A DNA stretch of 64,000 nt, from the NCBI GenBank assembly GCA_963750995.1, contig CAVVST010000005.1, positions 248,001 through 312,000 on the forward strand, in the 5' to 3' direction. The stretch is from CAVVST01 sp963750995. GTDB taxonomy: Bacteria > Acidobacteriota > Vicinamibacteria > Vicinamibacterales > UBA2999. Shown here piece after piece: positions 9,804 to 19,315 of this stretch. The position numbers and the translations under genes are program-made. The stretch's first letter is position 1, and each line of letters starts with the position of its first letter. Below the pieces are notes generated by a model. The model had not been told where the DNA came from, ran no database searches, and saw only the letters and a program-made list of their open reading frames with translations.

Positions 9804-11066
9804 ATGACCGATCGGTTCGAAAGCCGCCGTCAGCTGCTGAAGTGGCTGGCCGCAAGCCCGCTGCTGGCGGTTCCCGGCCTGGCGGCACTTGCCGCGCAGG
9901 CACCCGCCGGCCGGCCGCAGCCGCTGCCCGACCCGATGATCTGGGCGCCGGCCAACCTGCAGGACCTGATCACGAAGCCCGATGGACGCGATCAACGTCT
10001 TCGACTTCGAACCGGTCATGCGCAGGAACGTGCCACCCGCGCATTTCGGCTACATGGCGTCGGGCATCGACGATGAGGTGACGCTGCGCGCGAACCGTGA
10101 GGGTTTCCTGAAATTCCAGCTCAGGCCGCGGCGCCTCGTCGACGTCAGCAAGGTCGACATGAGCGCGCGACATTCTCGGCGTCCCGCTACGCCACGCCGA
10201 TCATCATCGCGCCCGATTGGCGGCCATCGGGCCTATCACGCTGATGGCGAGCAGGCGGTGGCCGGGCGGCCAAGGTCGGGAACCACCTGATGATCCTGTC
10301 CACGCAGTCGACGACTTCGCCCGAGGACGTGATGACGGCGCGCGGCGCGCCAATCTGGTATCAGCTCTACGCGACCAACAAGTGGGAGGTCACGAGGGCG
10401 CTTCGTGACGCGCGCCGAACGGGCCGGCTGCCTGGCCGTGGCGGTGACGGTCGATCGCAACGGGGGGCGCAACCAGGAAACGCTGTTCCGCCTGCAGCGC
10501 ACCGACACGCGCGATTGCTCGGCCTGCCACGACCGGAGCAGCCTGCGAGCCAACTACCGGAGGCGGCCGATGTACGAGGGCGTGGACCTCTCCGGGCCTG
10601 ACCAACATCCAGTCGTCCGCCATGACCTGGGACACCATCAAGCGGATGCGCGACACGACGAAGATGAAGGTGGTGATCAAGGGGATGCTCGCGCACGAAG
10701 ACGCCGACGCTCGCGGTCAAGGCGGGCGTCGACGGCGATCGTCGTGTCGAACCACGGCGCGCGGAGCGAGGACAGCGGACGGTCGACGATCGACGCGTTG
10801 CCCGAAATTCTGGAGGCGGTCCGCGGTCGCATGCCGGTGCTGGTCGACAGCGGCTTCCGCCGCGGCACCGACATCGCCAAGGCGCTGTGCATGGGGGCCA
10901 CCGCCGTCTGCGTGGGCCGGCCCTACATCTGGGGCCTCGGCGCGTTCGGCCAGCCGGGCGTGGAGCGTGTGCTGGAGATCCTGCGCACGGAGCTGTGGCC
11001 ACCATGCAGCAGGTCGGCGCGCCGACCATCAAGCACCTCGTGCCGGCGATGGTGCGGCGGGCTTAG
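9804..11066 (+). pseudogene. FMN-dependent alpha-hydroxyacid oxidase family, many frameshifts
   Basis: Pieced across frames, this encodes a lactate/glycolate-oxidase-family TIM barrel. It has a Tat-like leader (SRRQLLKWLAASP), NVFDFEPV, a DVSKVDMS segment, YQLYATNKWEV, VAVTVDRN, the SNHGARSEDSG active-site loop with its catalytic His-Arg, and the FMN-phosphate-binding stretch VLVDSGFRRGTDIAKAL then GATAVCVGRPYIWG. At least seven single-base indels break it (for example near 9976, 10186, 10213, 10260, 10400, 10590 and 10695-10725), nearly all +1 in short C or G runs. No in-frame nonsense substitution is needed to explain any break, so uncorrected sequencing error is likely, although the density is higher than in the neighbours and real decay cannot be excluded. 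GGGGAGG precedes the ATG at 9804. Confidence 0.75.
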
Positions 11067-11083
11067 AGCACATTACATTTGTT

Positions 11084-11138
11084 CGTAGTGTCCGGCTTTA
11101 GCCGGACTTCCGAGGTCCGCCTGAAGGCGGACACTACG
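11084..11138. repeat. REP-like inverted pair (BIME)
   Basis: Unit 11084-11107 (plus, GTCCGGC type, TTTA loop) and unit 11115-11138 (minus, GTCCGCC type, TGAA loop), only seven bases apart, GTAG feet pointing outward. They occupy the gap between the hydroxyacid oxidase gene and the NHL-repeat gene. The remaining gap (11139-11308) holds a TATAAT at 11247-11252 without a convincing -35 partner. Confidence 0.85.
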
Positions 11139-11308
11139 TACGTCGTCGTACGTGGCATCCGGCTCCTCCCGTCTGAGATGCGATTCCCCGAGATCAGGAC
11201 TCCGCGAGTCGCGGGCAATTATGGAGCCGGTGGGCCGCTTCGGTCATATAATCCGCAGCGCACTCTTTCCCTGGGCGCCATCCGGTTTTGACTCTTCGGG
11301 AGGCCGGT

Positions 11309-12525
11309 ATGAAGCGGAACCGCACGTTCCTCATTGGTGGCACCTTCCTGGCCGTGCTCCTGGCCCTCGGCATCACGCAGGCCTGGCTCACGCGGACCGT
11401 CGCACAACAGGGCGGCGTCGAGGCGCCCCGGTTCGAAGTCGACCCGCTCTGGCCCAAACCGCTGCCGAACAACTGGGTGCTCGGCCAGGCCATCGGCGTC
11501 TGGGCGGACGCGCAGGATGTCATCTGGATCATCCACCGCAGCTCCGACACGCTCGCCGACAACGAGAAGGCGCTCGAGCTGAAAAACGGCGAGTGCTGCG
11601 CCGGCGCGCCGCCGGTCCTCGCCTTCGATACCAACGGCAGTCTCGTCCGCTCATGGGGCGGACCGGGACAGGGCTACGACTGGCCGAGCGGCAACCACGG
11701 CATCTTCATCGACCATCTTGGTAACGTCTGGATCGGCGGCAACGGGCCGGGCGATTCGCACGTGCTGAAGTTCACGAAGGACGGCAAGTTCCTCGCGCAG
11801 TACGGCAAGCCGGACGCGCGCCGCGGCACGCCCGACGCCAAAGGCCAGCCGACCTACCTCGGCGGCAGCAACGACCCGGCCAACTTCGGCCGCGTCGCCA
11901 AGATCTTCGTCGAGCCCAAGGCCAATGAAGCGTTCCTGGCCGATGGCTACCTCAACAAACGCGTCGCCGTCCTCGACGCGCCACCGGCAGGATGAAGCGC
12001 TACTGGGGCGCGTACGGCAACAAGCCGGACGACACGCCGGTGCCCCCGTACGATCCGGCTACGCCGCCCGCCAGGCAGTTCCGCAACCCGGTGCACTGCG
12101 CGATGCTCTCGAACGACGGCATCCTGTACGTCTGCGACCGCAACAGCGATCGCCTGCAGGTGTTCAAGCCCGATGGCACGTTCATTCGCGAGGTGTTCAT
12201 CGCGCCCGGCACCAAGGCGTCTGGATCGGTATGGGACGTGGCGTTTTCGAGCGATCCGCAGCAGCGGTACCTGTATGTGACGGACGGGATGAACAACCGC
12301 ATCCATGTGCTGCGCCGCGACACGCTCGAGGAGCTGACGACCTTCGGTACCGGCGGACGGCAGCCGGGACAGTTCTTCGGCGTGCACAGCATCGCCACCG
12401 ACTCGAAGGGGAACATCTACACGACCGAAACGTGGGAAGGGAAACGCCTGCAGAAGTTCGTCTTCAAGGGCGTCGGGCGCGTGACAACGCCGCACCAGGG
12501 CGTGGTGTGGCCCGAGACGCGGTAA
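11309..12525 (+). pseudogene. Exported NHL-repeat (6-bladed propeller) protein, one frameshift
   Basis: About 405 residues: signal anchor (MKRNRTFLIGGTFLAVLLAL...), then FEVDPLWPKPLPNNWVLGQ and NHL-type blades such as VWADAQDVIWIIHR, GIFIDHLGNVWIGG, ILYVCDRNSDRLQVF, YLYVTDGMNNRIHV and IATDSKGNIYTTE. This is the layout of peptidylamidoglycolate-lyase-like/NHL proteins common in Acidobacteriota. The frame breaks at about 11980: one base appears to be missing in VLDA-TGRMKRYWGAYG, and the downstream part continues perfectly in the next frame. The ATG follows GGGAGG. A periplasmic binding or lyase role is possible; no catalytic assignment is made. Confidence 0.78.
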
Positions 12526-12536
12526 TGGAGGCAGCC

Positions 12537-13625
12537 ATGCGGCGCGTGCGTGTGCTCGTGCTCGTCTCGGCGCTCGTGGTCGCCTGCTCGGCGGCGTTCA
12601 GCGCGCAATCGGGATCGCGGACGCTCGACATCTACTGGATCGACGTTGAGGGGGGCGCCGCCACCCTCGTCGTCACCCCGTCCGGCGAGTCAATGCTCGT
12701 CGATACCGGCTACGAGACCGGCGGGCGCGACGCCACACGGATCTTCGCGGCTGCCCAGAAGGCAGGGCTCGCGCGGCTCGACCACGTCGTGATCAGCCAC
12801 TACCACGGCGATCACGTCGGCGGGCTGGCCGCGCTCTCGAAGATGATCCCGATCGGACGCGTCTACAGCCGCGGCGACACGATCAGCGTGCCGGCGGACC
12901 AGCAATGGTACGACAGCATGCGAACCGTGTCGGCGGGTAAGCGCACGATTGTCAAACCCGGGGACAAGATTCCGTTGAAGGGCATCGACGTGCTGGTCGT
13001 CTCGTCCGATCACCAGATGCTGGCCAAGCCGGTGAACGGCGGCGGCCCGAACACGCTCTGCGCCACCGCCGAACAGAAAGCGCCGGCCGGCTTCGAGAAC
13101 CAGGCGGGCGTGGGGGTGCTGCTGACATACAACCGGTTCACGTTCCTCGACCTGATCGACATGGACTGGGCCACCGAGTTGGAGCTCGTCTGCCCGGTGA
13201 ACAAGGTCGGGGCGGTGACGCTCTTCCAGTCCAATCGCCACGGCGCCTGGAACGGCGCCGGCGCGCCGGCGTTCCTGAATGCGATCCGGCCCCAGGTGCT
13301 CGTTTTCAACAACGGGCCGCGCAAGGGCCTCGGGCAGGTCCAGGAGGCGAAGACCACCACGCCGCCGGGCGTCAAGGTGCCGCCGTACGAGCAGATTCAT
13401 TACCTCCGGGCCGCCGCGATTCCCGGCATCGAAGGGATCTGGCAGGGGCACCTGTCGCTGTTCGACAAGGACCCGAAGCACAACACCTCGCCGGACATGA
13501 TCGCGAATCTCGAAGACACCGCCGAGTGCCAGGGCCACTTCATCAAGGCCTCGGTCGAATCAACCGGCCAGTTCACCATCCTGAACGGCCGCAACGGATT
13601 CAGCAGAAGCTACAAGGCTCGCTGA
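12537..13625 (+). CDS. Exported MBL-fold hydrolase (ComEC/Rec2-C-domain-like)
   Basis: A 362-residue metallo-beta-lactamase-fold protein with a signal peptide (MRRVRVLVLVSALVVACSA). Motif 1 is LVDTGYETGGRD. The metal site is SHYHGDHVGG (H88-x-H90-x-D92-H93). Later parts (LDLIDMDWATE and FQSNRHGAWN) supply the downstream metal ligands in the ComEC-like subgroup. The ATG at 12537 is chosen because GGAGG lies seven bases upstream; the ATG at 12525 overlaps the previous stop and has no ribosome-binding site. It directly follows the NHL-repeat gene and is probably co-transcribed with it. The substrate is unknown; relatives act on nucleotides or phosphoesters. Confidence 0.8.
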   Translation: MRRVRVLVLVSALVVACSAAFSAQSGSRTLDIYWIDVEGGAATLVVTPSGESMLVDTGYETGGRDATRIFAAAQKAGLARLDHVVISHYHGDHVGGLAALSKMIPIGRVYSRGDTISVPADQQWYDSMRTVSAGKRTIVKPGDKIPLKGIDVLVVSSDHQMLAKPVNGGGPNTLCATAEQKAPAGFENQAGVGVLLTYNRFTFLDLIDMDWATELELVCPVNKVGAVTLFQSNRHGAWNGAGAPAFLNAIRPQVLVFNNGPRKGLGQVQEAKTTTPPGVKVPPYEQIHYLRAAAIPGIEGIWQGHLSLFDKDPKHNTSPDMIANLEDTAECQGHFIKASVESTGQFTILNGRNGFSRSYKAR

Positions 13626-13715
13626 TCATCCGCCGCAGGTCCGGAGACGTCAGCGGAGGGCGGTCAGCGGCGCCTGGTAACGGCACCATCTGGTCGGCAG
13701 GACGAGGAGGCAGAC

Positions 13716-15648
13716 ATGAAACGGCTCCTTTCACGGGCGGCCCGGGCGGTGATCGTGCTCCTCGTCGTGCCGGCGCTGGCCGGCGCGGAGGTCTCGCGGG
13801 TCGAGATCACGTCGCGCCGCGACGCAGCCGGCGGGAAATCGTTCGGATCGGCCGGCCCGTACCGAGCGGCTCGCCGGCAAGATCTACTTCACGATTGATC
13901 CCGCCAACCGGCGGAACCAGGTGGTCGCCGACCTCGACAAGGCGACCCGGAATGCGGCCGGCAAAGTCGAGCTGTCGGCCGATCTCGTGATCTTCAAGCC
14001 GCGCGATCCGGGCCGCGGCAACGGCATCGCGCTCTTCGACATCGTCAACCGCGGCAACACGGTGGCGTTCAACGTCTTCAGCGGGCCGGTGACCAACACC
14101 CCGGAGGGAGAGGTTGGTGACGGGTTCCTCCTCGCTCGCGGCTTCACCGTCGTGCAGGTCGGCTGGGAGTTCGACGCCCGCGGGGCCGTGCGCATCGAGG
14201 TGCCGGGCGCCGCCGGCGTCACCGGGCTGGTGCGCGCTCGCTTCATCCCGAACGACCGCAATGCGGTGCAGGTCGGCGACCTGGTCGGCTATACGCCGGG
14301 CGAGCCCGCGTCGCCGCAGAACGTGCTGCGCGTCCGCCAGCGGCTCGGCGGCGAGTGGACAATCGTCCCGCGCGAGAAGTGGACGCTCGCCAGGGACAAC
14401 ACGGTCACCCTCGAGGGCGGCTTCGAGCCGGGGCAGACCTACGAGGTCGCCTACGTGGTCACGAACCCGCCGGTCGCGGGGCTCGGCTTCGCCGCCGTGC
14501 GCGACGCGGCGTCGTGGGTGCGCTATGCCCCGGATGCGGCCGTGTCGGCCAAGCAGCTCATCGCGTTCGGATCGTCGCAGACGGGCCGCTGGCTGCGTGA
14601 CTTCGTCTACGAAGGGTTCAACAGCGACGAGCGCAACCGAAGGGTCTTCGACGGCGTGATGCCGCACATCGGCGGCGGCGGCGCCGTGCTCCTCAACGAG
14701 CGCTGGTCGACGCCGACGTCGCTGCTGATGGAGACCGCCACGCGGTTCCCGTTCGCCGACCGGAAGCGGCGCGACCCGGTAACCGGTGCCGAGGACGGCC
14801 TGCTCGAGAATCCGCGGGCGTCGGACAACCAGCCGAAGGTGTTCCACACGCTCTCGGATACCGAATACTGGGAGCGCGGTGGCGCGCTGGTGCACACGAC
14901 CCCCGATGGCGCGCTCGACATCACGCTGCCCGACAACGCCCGCCTCTATCACTTCGCGAGCGCCTCGCACAACATCGGGCCGTTTCCGCCGACGGTCACC
15001 ACCGGCGAGGTCGCCAACAACCCCTTCGATCTCCGGATCGCCATGCGCGCGCTGCTCGTCGCCATGGAGCGCTGGGTGCGCGACGGCGCGGCCCCGCCGG
15101 GGAGCCGCTATCCGCGGCTGTCGGACGGCACGCTCGTTCGGGCCACCGAAGTGGCATTCCCGGCGCTGCGCGGGCTGACGTCGCCGCGCATGGCTTACGC
15201 TGGCGTCCGTGGCGCAAACGCCCACCTGCCGAAGCAGGGTGGCGAGGGGGCAGCGCTGCCGCTCGTCGTGCCGCAGGTCGATCGCGATGGGAACAGCCGC
15301 GGCGGCATCCAGCTGCCCGACGTGGCGGTGCCGCTCGGGACCCACACCGGCTGGATCTATCGGAACGCGAAGATCGGCGGCACGGAACAGTTCTTCCCGC
15401 TGAACGGCTCCTACGTGCCGTTCGCGCGGACGAAGGCGGAGCGCGAGCAGAACGGCGATCCGCGGCCGTCGATCGAGGAGCGCTACCAGTCGCGCGAGCA
15501 CTACCTCAAGCTCGTCGAGGCGGCGGCGGCGCCGCTCGTCAAGGACGGGTATCTCCTCCCTGAGGACGTCGCCCGCATCGTCCGGCGCGCGGGCGAGCAC
15601 TGGGATTTCGTGACGCGGCAGGCGACCACGACCGCGCGGGCGGAGTAG
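13716..15648 (+). pseudogene. Exported alpha/beta-hydrolase-domain protein (Abhydrolase_10-like), one frameshift
   Basis: About 643 residues. A signal peptide (MKRLLSRAARAVIVLLVV...) is followed by VSRVEITSRRDAAGGKSFGSAGPYERLAGKIYF once one base is corrected. The body carries NGIALFDIVNRGN, GFTVVQVGWEFD, FGSSQTGRWLRDF (a serine-nucleophile elbow, S-Q-T-G type) and DGVMPHIGGGG, which is what I know of the large alpha/beta hydrolase domain proteins (PF20091). The frame breaks at 13862-13863 where CCG should be CG; the downstream 590 codons are intact. GAGGAGG precedes the ATG at 13716. Likely a periplasmic esterase; the substrate is unknown. Confidence 0.75.
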
Positions 15649-15652
15649 CGCC

Positions 15653-16049
15653 ATGCGCATCACTCGCTGCCACGCGATCGACGGCTGGGACGTCGACGTG
15701 CTGGTGCCCGGCCACGGGCCGGTTGGCGGCAATAAGGAGCTCGCCGAGATGCGGGCGACTTCGGGTACTGAAGGTCGAGGCGCGGAAGCGCTACGACAAG
15801 CGGATGCCGCCGGGCGTCGCCGCCGCCGAGATTAGTCTTGGACGGTTCGACAACTGGATCGGCCCAGAACGGTTGATCATGGACACCGTGCGCTGGTACG
15901 CGGAATGGGACGGCACGCTCACGCCCGACTACAACGCGAATGCCGTGCGCCAGGCGACTATCGAGTACAACGACGTCAAGGCGAAGGAGAAGAAGGTGAG
16001 CGAGATCATCCCGCTCCAGCGGATGGACGACCTCGCCGAAGCGGTGTAG
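15653..16049 (+). pseudogene. C-terminal remnant of an MBL-fold hydrolase
   Basis: Only the last 130 residues of a metallo-beta-lactamase-fold protein remain: IDGWDVDVLVPGHGPVGG (with the late metal histidine), then RVLKVEARKRYDKR, SLGRFDNWIGPERLIMDTVRWYAEW and a short tail. The catalytic HxHxDH half is absent; the preceding gene's stop codon lies four bases before the first ATG, leaving no room for it. One further frameshift occurs near 15755. Unlike the other damaged genes here, this is a real truncation, probably left by a deletion that joined it to the alpha/beta hydrolase gene. It is unlikely to be functional. Confidence 0.7.
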
Positions 16050-16115
16050 CTGGCAGAAGGCGCGAGACACCTGCCTCTGGCGTATACTCCGCGTCGACTT
16101 CTTGGAGGTGGCGAT

Positions 16116-17708
16116 ATGAAGCGCAGCCTGCGGATCCTGATCCTCCTGGTTCTCGTGCCACTGATCGACATCGCCGGCACCGCGCAGGAGCCGGATGCCC
16201 GCACGATCCTCCAGGCCGCCCTCAAGGCGATGGGCGGCGAGAACCTGCGCAGCATCCAGTATCCCGGCAACGAGGGATACGTCGCCGCAGTCGGTCAGGC
16301 CTACAATCCGGCGTCTGACTGGCCGGCGCCCAGAATTACCACCTACACGCGGACGATCGACTACGAGGCGCGATCCTCACGAGAGGAGTACGGGTTGACG
16401 ACGCAGGCCGCCGGCGCTGGCGGCCCGCTCGGCGGCGGCAACGCGCCGGTCATCACCACCCCGATCGTCGGCGAGCAGCGCCGGAACTGGAACGTCCGTG
16501 AAAACTTCGCCTGGAACGTCGACGGCACCAACGTCGTCCCGCAGCCGGCGCTCGCCGAGACGCGGCAGCTCGAGATCTGGCTGACGCCGCATGGCTGCCT
16601 CAAGGCGGCGCTTGCGGCCGGCAACAATCTGATGGCCGTCGAGCGCACCGAGCAGAACAAGGGGCGCATCGTCGCCGTCTCGTTCGTGGCGCTCGGCAAG
16701 TACCGCGTGCAGTGCGGGATCAACGCCAAGAACCTGGTGGAGCGCGTGCAGACGTGGCTCCCCAACCCGGTCGTCGGCGACCTCTATCACGAGATCGTCT
16801 ACACCAACTACAGGGACTTTGGCGGCGTGATGGTGCCCGCCAACTTCCACGCGCATCACGACCTCGATGACGACCTGGAAGGCGAGGGCACCAACGTGAG
16901 CGGGGGCCACAACTCGTTCGGCCTCACGGTGTCGAACGTGCGGGTCAACATCCCGGACGCCGCGCCCGCGATCCCCGACGCAGTGCGGACCGCGAAGGTG
17001 CCCCCGGTGCAGGTCGACGTTCAGAAGATCGGGAACGGCGTGTTCTACATGGCTGGCGGCACGCACGCCAGCGTCGTCGTCGAGTTCCGCGACCAGATCA
17101 CTGTGTTCGACGCCCCGCTCGACGAGGCGCGCTCGCTCGCGGTGATTCGCGAGATCAAGCGAGCCATTCCGAACAAGCCCATCCGGTACGTCGTGAGCTC
17201 GCACCACCACTGGGACCATCTGGGCGGCCTCCGCGCGTACGTGGCGAAGGAAAACGTGACCATCGTCTTGCAGAAGAACAACCTCCCGTACTACGCGGAG
17301 GTGCTCTGGATTCGGCCGTGGACGCTCCAGCCGGACCTGCTGGCGCTGTTCCCGCCGGAAGAGGTCTCAGAGGGCTACACCTTCGAGGAGGTCGGCCAGA
17401 AGTTCGTGCTGAGCGACGGCACGCGCACGATGGAGGTCTACAACGTGCAGGGACTTCAGCACGCGCAGGGCATGGTGATGGCGTACCTGCCACAGGAGAA
17501 GATGATCTTCGAGGCGGATCTCTTTACGCCGCCGGCGCAGGGTGCCCCGATGCCGACCACGGCCACCGCGTCGCACCGCACGTTCTACAACAACGTGCAG
17601 CGGCTCGGGCTCGATGTGCAGACGATTGCGCCGATCCACGGCGGCCGCACGTTCCCGTGGGCCGAGTTCGCGAAGTTCATCACCAGCGCCAAGCCGGCGA
17701 CGAACTGA
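16116..17708 (+). CDS. Exported MBL-fold hydrolase with N-terminal extension
   Basis: A 530-residue protein. The signal peptide (MKRSLRILILLVLVPLIDIAGT) is followed by a roughly 280-residue N-terminal region (ILQAALKAMGGENLRSIQY...) that resembles LolA-like/outer-membrane-lipoprotein-sorting folds. The C-terminal MBL domain contains VFYMAGGTHASVVVEF, VFDAPLDEARS, SSHHHWDHLGG (H363-x-H365-x-D367-H368), QGLQHAQGMVMAYL and PIHGGRTFPW, so the metal site looks complete. The ATG follows TTGGAGGTGG, and a TATACT box at about 16084 may be its -10 element. The same fused arrangement occurs in other Acidobacteriota. The substrate is unknown; the domain order suggests a periplasmic enzyme that also binds a lipid or hydrophobic ligand (inference). 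Confidence 0.8.
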   Translation: MKRSLRILILLVLVPLIDIAGTAQEPDARTILQAALKAMGGENLRSIQYPGNEGYVAAVGQAYNPASDWPAPRITTYTRTIDYEARSSREEYGLTTQAAGAGGPLGGGNAPVITTPIVGEQRRNWNVRENFAWNVDGTNVVPQPALAETRQLEIWLTPHGCLKAALAAGNNLMAVERTEQNKGRIVAVSFVALGKYRVQCGINAKNLVERVQTWLPNPVVGDLYHEIVYTNYRDFGGVMVPANFHAHHDLDDDLEGEGTNVSGGHNSFGLTVSNVRVNIPDAAPAIPDAVRTAKVPPVQVDVQKIGNGVFYMAGGTHASVVVEFRDQITVFDAPLDEARSLAVIREIKRAIPNKPIRYVVSSHHHWDHLGGLRAYVAKENVTIVLQKNNLPYYAEVLWIRPWTLQPDLLALFPPEEVSEGYTFEEVGQKFVLSDGTRTMEVYNVQGLQHAQGMVMAYLPQEKMIFEADLFTPPAQGAPMPTTATASHRTFYNNVQRLGLDVQTIAPIHGGRTFPWAEFAKFITSAKPATN

Positions 17709-17771
17709 TCACCGTCCGTTTCAGGGAGCACAGCCGTCCAGCGCGCATCCCGCTGAACCCGTAAGCAGCAA

Positions 17772-17805
17772 AGCCGGGAATCACCCCCGCGGTGATGTCC
17801 CGGCT
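17772..17805. terminator. Stem-loop between convergent genes
   Basis: AGCCGGGA(A)TCACC pairs with GGTGA(TG)TCCCGGCT around a CCCGC loop. It lies between the plus-strand stop at 17708 and the minus-strand stop at 17836 and can serve as a bidirectional terminator. There is no long T run. Confidence 0.65.
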
Positions 17806-17835
17806 TCTGTCGTCCTGGCTGGTTGCAGCGACGCG

Positions 17836-18231
17836 TCAGTCGAACGTTTCGCCCGCCCGCTCTCCCCAGCCGTATCCATCCGACGTCCGGCGGAGCGTGA
17901 CCATGCGCACGCGGAAATCGGCGGCATTCCGTCCCGGATTCCCGGTGATGACGACGACGTCGCCCGGCCGCAGCGTCTCGCGGGTGACGCCCTGCGCGCC
18001 GAGCGCACCGGTGCCGCCCCACTCGACGGCCCATCGCTGCATCTGGCCGTTTGCATCCGGCGCCATCACGTGGACGAAGGAATGCGGGTTGCGGAACAGG
18101 AACTGGACCAGTTTCCCTTCGATCTTTACGGTCTTCGCTTCGTCGTACGTCGCCGCAAACGAATGATGCGCGCGGGCGGTGAGACCACCGGCGAGCATGA
18201 CGAGCGTGACCGCGAGGAGCTTGGCCTTCAT
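17836..18231 (-). CDS. DUF6152 family protein
   Basis: A 131-residue exported protein: signal peptide MKAKLLAVTLVMLAGGLTARA, then a mature start HHSFAATYDE. The rest follows the DUF6152 pattern: an EGKLVQFLFRNPHSFVHV strand pair, RWAVEWGG, GVTRETLRPGDVVVITG and a C-terminal beta region. It is one of five such proteins in this window, all with His-His directly after a plausible A-x-A signal-peptidase site. Unlike the other four it has no DGRPH-family gene beside it; its neighbour is a divergent MBL-fold gene. The function is unknown; the exposed N-terminal histidines suggest possible metal binding (inference). Confidence 0.85.
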   Translation of the reverse strand: MKAKLLAVTLVMLAGGLTARAHHSFAATYDEAKTVKIEGKLVQFLFRNPHSFVHVMAPDANGQMQRWAVEWGGTGALGAQGVTRETLRPGDVVVITGNPGRNAADFRVRMVTLRRTSDGYGWGERAGETFD

Positions 18232-18315
18232 ATCGGGCGATAATCCGCCCTGCCACGCACAATGTCAATCCCCAAGGCTTGACTTGCAGGAGAGACCCCG
18301 GTAAAAGAAGCGTCC

Positions 18316-19311
18316 TTGGCATCGACAATCAATCGAGTGGCGTGGCTCGCCGCGCTCGCAGTGGTCTTGGGCTTCGGAGCAGCGCTGCACGGACAGGGCA
18401 CCCCGCCGCGTCCCGCCACGCGCCCGGCGATCGAAACCATCCAGATTCGTCCCAACGTTCACGTCATATTCGGCGCCGGCGGCAACGTCGTGATGCACGT
18501 TGGCGAGGACGGCGTCATCCTGGTGGACAGCGGATCGGGAGCCATGGCCGAACAGCTGGTCGCCGAGATCAGGAAGGTGACGGCCGATCCGATCCGGCTC
18601 ATCATCAACACCGGCCCTGACGCCGATCACGTCGGCGGCAATGAACGCGTCGCCGCCGAAGGCGCCACCATCAACCCCAACGCCTTCAACGCCGGCGCGG
18701 AAAACGCCGCCATCGTCGCCCACGAGAACGTGTTGAATCGGCTGAGCGCGCCCACGGGGCAGCAATCCCCATTTCCGATCGGCGTGTGGCCCACGGAAAC
18801 CTACATCGCCAGGATCAAGTCGATGTACCTGAACGACGAAGGCATCCAGGTGATGTACCAGCCGGCAGCGCACTCAGACGGCGACAGCATCGTGTTCTTC
18901 CGCCGGGCCGACGTCATCGCGACCGGCGACATCTTCGATCTCCGGCAGTTTCCCGTCATCGACGCCGCGGCCGGCGGCAGCATCCAGGGCGAGCTGGACG
19001 CCCTCAATCGGCTTCTCGACCTGGCCATCCCGGCCGTGCCGCTGCTCCACAAACCAGGCCGCACCTACCTCGTGCCGGGGCACGGCCGGGTCGCCGATCA
19101 TGCCGACCTGGTCGAATACCGGGACATGGTCACGGTCATCCGCGATCGGATCAAGAGCATGGTCGATCGGGGACTGACCTTGGCGCAGGTCAAGGCGGCG
19201 AATCCCACGCTGGGATACCGGGCGCGATACGGTTCCGATACCGGTCCATGGACCACCGACATGTTCGTGGAAGCGATCTACAACGACCTGCGTGGTGCGG
19301 GGAGATCCTGA
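18316..19311 (+). CDS. Exported MBL-fold protein with degenerate metal motif
   Basis: A 331-residue MBL-fold protein with a signal peptide (MASTINRVAWLAALAVVLGF...). It has GNVVMHVGEDGVILVDSGSG, but the usual HxHxDH reads INTGPDADHVGGN: positions expected to be the first two histidines are Gly100 and Asp102, while D104 and H105 remain. AAHSDGDSIVFF and LVPGHGR supply the late histidines. The start is uncertain: the TTG at 18316 is the best available because no ATG or GTG precedes it in frame at suitable distance; AGGAGA lies about 22 bases upstream. I consider the fold clear. Binuclear zinc activity is doubtful, though acidobacterial proteins with a TSxDxDH form of this motif are common. Confidence 0.75.
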   Translation: MASTINRVAWLAALAVVLGFGAALHGQGTPPRPATRPAIETIQIRPNVHVIFGAGGNVVMHVGEDGVILVDSGSGAMAEQLVAEIRKVTADPIRLIINTGPDADHVGGNERVAAEGATINPNAFNAGAENAAIVAHENVLNRLSAPTGQQSPFPIGVWPTETYIARIKSMYLNDEGIQVMYQPAAHSDGDSIVFFRRADVIATGDIFDLRQFPVIDAAAGGSIQGELDALNRLLDLAIPAVPLLHKPGRTYLVPGHGRVADHADLVEYRDMVTVIRDRIKSMVDRGLTLAQVKAANPTLGYRARYGSDTGPWTTDMFVEAIYNDLRGAGRS

Positions 19312-19315
19312 ACGT

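Noticed and set aside
13807..15732. Long minus-strand frame opposite the alpha/beta hydrolase-domain gene
   Set aside because: The plus strand encodes a recognisable family; the minus frame has low-complexity Arg/Ala sequence and no start signals.
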